Source: Flavicella sp037132785 (lineage in GTDB: Bacteria > Bacteroidota > Bacteroidia > Flavobacteriales > Flavobacteriaceae). From it: DNA of 6,585 nt. Location: assembly GCF_037132785.1 (NCBI RefSeq), contig NZ_JBAHZZ010000004.1, positions 1-6,585 on the forward strand. The letters are read 5' to 3'. Below are positions 5,060 to 6,585 of the stretch, one piece after another. The position numbers were made by a program, and so were the translations under genes. The notes beneath the pieces are model-generated. The model did not search any database and was not told the origin of the DNA. It saw only the letters and a list, made by a program, of their open reading frames with translations. The number at the start of each line of letters is the position of its first letter. Positions within the stretch are counted from its first letter, which is position 1.

Positions 5060-6400
5060 ATGGGAAAAATATTTTATAAAAGGCTATCTATTTGGTATAT
5101 AAAATTCCAGGTAAGTAATTCACCTCAAATGAATTTGGTATTGGGTTTCTTTTTATATACTATAATTGGCTTCATTCTACTTTCCATTCCTCTATTTCAT
5201 AAAGTAGATGTTTCTATTTTAGACAATTTGTTTATATCAACTTCAGCAATCTCAACCTCTGGATTAAGCACTATAAGTATAATTAATTCTTACAATTTTT
5301 TCGGACAACTCATTATATTAATACTTATCCAATTTGGAGGAATTGGATACATGACTCTAACTACTTATTTTCTGCTATTTACAACGAATAAAATAACGCA
5401 TTGGCATAATAGATTAATAGGTGCGGAATTTACTCTTCCTGAAACTATTCAAATTAAAGATTTTATTAAAAGTGTTATTGTATTTACGCTAATCATGGAA
5501 ATCATTGGGGCTCTTTTATTTTTCATAGCTTTCTCTGATTATGGGATGGGCAATTTAAAAGCAGTTTGGTTTTCTGTTTTCCATAGTATTTCATCTTTTT
5601 GTACAGCAGGTTTTGCATTATTTGATAACGGATTTGAAAGTTATCACGATAATATTTTTATAAATATAATTGTTGCAGTTTTAGCAATTTCAGGCTCATT
5701 AGGCTTTATTATTATTACGGATTTATGGCATCGTATTTCTGGTAAATCCAAAGAAATTTCATTTACAACTAAAATCATTTTTTATGGATTTCTACTGTTG
5801 CTCTTTTTAGGAACTTTGTTGTTTTATTTTAAAGAGTCAGGCTCAAACCACACACTAATGACATCATTTTTCCAATCTATGTCTGCTATGACTACTGTTG
5901 GTTTCAATACTATTCCAATTGGTGAATTATCATTACCAATACTATTACTTATAATATTTCTTATGTACATTGGAGCCTCGCCGTCAGGAACAGCTGGTGG
6001 AATGAAAATTACTACCTTAACGGCTATGTTGTCGATATTAAAAAGCCGGTTATTTGGTCAGAAAAACATTACTTTTTTAAATCGTTCCATACCTTTTGAA
6101 AGAATTTATGTTGCTACGTCAACATTTATACTTTATACTAGTCTAATTTTTTTGTTTACGTTTTTGCTATCATATAGTGAGAATTTTTCTCTTGATAAAA
6201 TTCTTTTTGAAGTAGCTTCCGCTTTGGGAACAGTCGGATTAAGTATGGGAATCACAGGTGACCTATCCTCAACAGGGAAAATATTGATAATAATTTTAAT
6301 GTTTCTAGGCCGTGTTGGGGTTTTAACATTCGGTTTTGCCCTTTTACACAGAAAAAAGCAAAAGCAAAAAAACATAAAAGAAGAAGATTTAGCAACTTAA
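5060..6400 (+). CDS. ktrB: TrkH/KtrB-family potassium uptake channel subunit
   Basis: The 446-residue inner-membrane protein has four repeated M1-P-M2 units, the architecture of TrkH/KtrB/HKT K+ transporters. The four filter loops are visible with their glycines: TSGL (Gly68), TAGF (Gly184), TVGF (Gly281) and TVGL (Gly393). The polar break in the third inner helix, GASPSGTAGGMK (305-316), corresponds to the gating loop. The conserved arginine of the last helix is in LGRVG (Arg418). Its length and the lack of extra N-terminal helices match KtrB (about 445-455 residues) better than TrkH (about 480). Such channels normally work with a cytoplasmic nucleotide-binding RCK partner (KtrA/TrkA); none is in this window, so the partner must be elsewhere or absent. 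The tail is lysine/glutamate-rich. The start at 5060 fits the family N-terminus; no Shine-Dalgarno is present. Expression may depend on the adjacent inverted-repeat cassette. Confidence 0.93.
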   Translation: MGKIFYKRLSIWYIKFQVSNSPQMNLVLGFFLYTIIGFILLSIPLFHKVDVSILDNLFISTSAISTSGLSTISIINSYNFFGQLIILILIQFGGIGYMTLTTYFLLFTTNKITHWHNRLIGAEFTLPETIQIKDFIKSVIVFTLIMEIIGALLFFIAFSDYGMGNLKAVWFSVFHSISSFCTAGFALFDNGFESYHDNIFINIIVAVLAISGSLGFIIITDLWHRISGKSKEISFTTKIIFYGFLLLLFLGTLLFYFKESGSNHTLMTSFFQSMSAMTTVGFNTIPIGELSLPILLLIIFLMYIGASPSGTAGGMKITTLTAMLSILKSRLFGQKNITFLNRSIPFERIYVATSTFILYTSLIFLFTFLLSYSENFSLDKILFEVASALGTVGLSMGITGDLSSTGKILIIILMFLGRVGVLTFGFALLHRKKQKQKNIKEEDLAT

Positions 6401-6406
6401 AATTTC

Positions 6407-6471
6407 ATTTACACCTCAAGACCGTTGCAAGGTACATGACAAAAACAAAGACCCAAACTTAGGGTGTAAAT
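6407..6471. repeat. 9-bp inverted repeat after the K+ transporter stop
   Basis: ATTTACACC (6407-6415) and GGTGTAAAT (6463-6471) are exact inverted copies 47 bases apart. The inner part holds two shorter symmetrical bits: ACC(G)TTGCAAGGT (6421-6433), palindromic apart from one inserted G, and ACCC...GGGT (6451-6465). The loop is too long for a standard terminator and no T run follows. It overlaps the presumed end of the IS5-type element. Confidence 0.4.
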
Positions 6472-6585
6472 CATTGTTTGTTAGCTTATTAAGATGTATA
6501 TTCAAGCCATGAAACTACAAATAACACCTACTTTTTCAGATAGCATTTGTGATTTACGCACAAGAAAGATAAAAGCTACATTTTT
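6417..6585 (+). mobile_element. IS5-type insertion sequence, left end (partial)
   Basis: The transposase start at about 6494 implies an element end in the preceding gap. CAAGACCGTTGCAAGG at 6417-6432 resembles the GAGACC.TTGCAA-type ends I associate with IS5-group elements in Bacteroidota, so the terminus is placed there tentatively. The other end is outside the window, so neither the inverted repeat nor the target duplication can be confirmed. Confidence 0.5.
6494..6585 (+). CDS. IS5-type transposase, N-terminal fragment (cut by window edge)
   Basis: An open frame starts with ATG at 6494 (alternative in-frame ATG at 6509) and runs off the window after 30 codons. It reads MYIQAMKLQITPTFS and then DSICDLRTRKIKATF. 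The 'F.D......RK.K..FF' beginning is what I remember from IS5-family transposases of Bacteroidota, which continue with a 'LLLFKM.LLQTWYGLSDYE' block; that block would lie just beyond the window edge. The short length limits certainty. The catalytic domain is not visible. Confidence 0.6.
   Translation, partial: MYIQAMKLQITPTFSDSICDLRTRKIKATF

Noticed and set aside
6133..6375. 80-codon minus-strand frame over the end of the K+ transporter gene
   Set aside because: It is a shadow of the last membrane helices and tail of the transporter, with no independent support.

Overview
The window looks like chromosomal DNA from a marine-type flavobacterium (Bacteroidota). It is strongly AT-rich, and Shine-Dalgarno sequences are absent before the genes. 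Several candidate promoter elements resemble the Bacteroidota -7 box (TAnnTTTG). The protein families, namely a large modular secreted alpha/beta hydrolase, a FatA-like acyl-ACP thioesterase and a short KtrB-like potassium channel subunit, also fit. The assignment rests on my recognition of these sequence types, not on a database search.

Layout. Positions 1-321 hold the N-terminal part of an IS1595-type transposase, read leftward and cut by the window edge. Positions 322-777 are non-coding and carry a diverged dispersed repeat (copy A), an inverted repeat around it, and a clear intrinsic terminator for the next gene. Positions 778-3351 (minus strand) encode an 857-residue exported serine hydrolase with the triad Ser406-Asp509-His541. 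A divergent intergenic region (3352-3727) carries copy B of the repeat. Positions 3728-4486 (plus) encode a double-hotdog acyl-ACP thioesterase. Positions 4487-5059 are the most unusual part: two 38-bp inverted repeats, matching at 36 of 38 positions, enclose 351 bp and end 7 bp before the start codon of the next gene. Each arm carries a perfect outward-facing TAAATTTG. Positions 5060-6400 (plus) encode a TrkH/KtrB-family K+ uptake protein. The right edge (about 6417-6585) is the left end of an IS5-type element with the start of its transposase.

The three complete genes do not form an evident pathway or operon. The hydrolase and thioesterase are divergent, and the thioesterase and K+ transporter are separated by 573 bp. 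The window is best read as three unrelated housekeeping or accessory genes in a stretch marked by mobile DNA on both sides and by dispersed and inverted repeats in the gaps. I found no convincing new defence or biosynthetic system. The best candidate for something new is the inverted-repeat cassette directly upstream of the K+ transporter, which could be an invertible promoter or a MITE-like/decayed mobile element.
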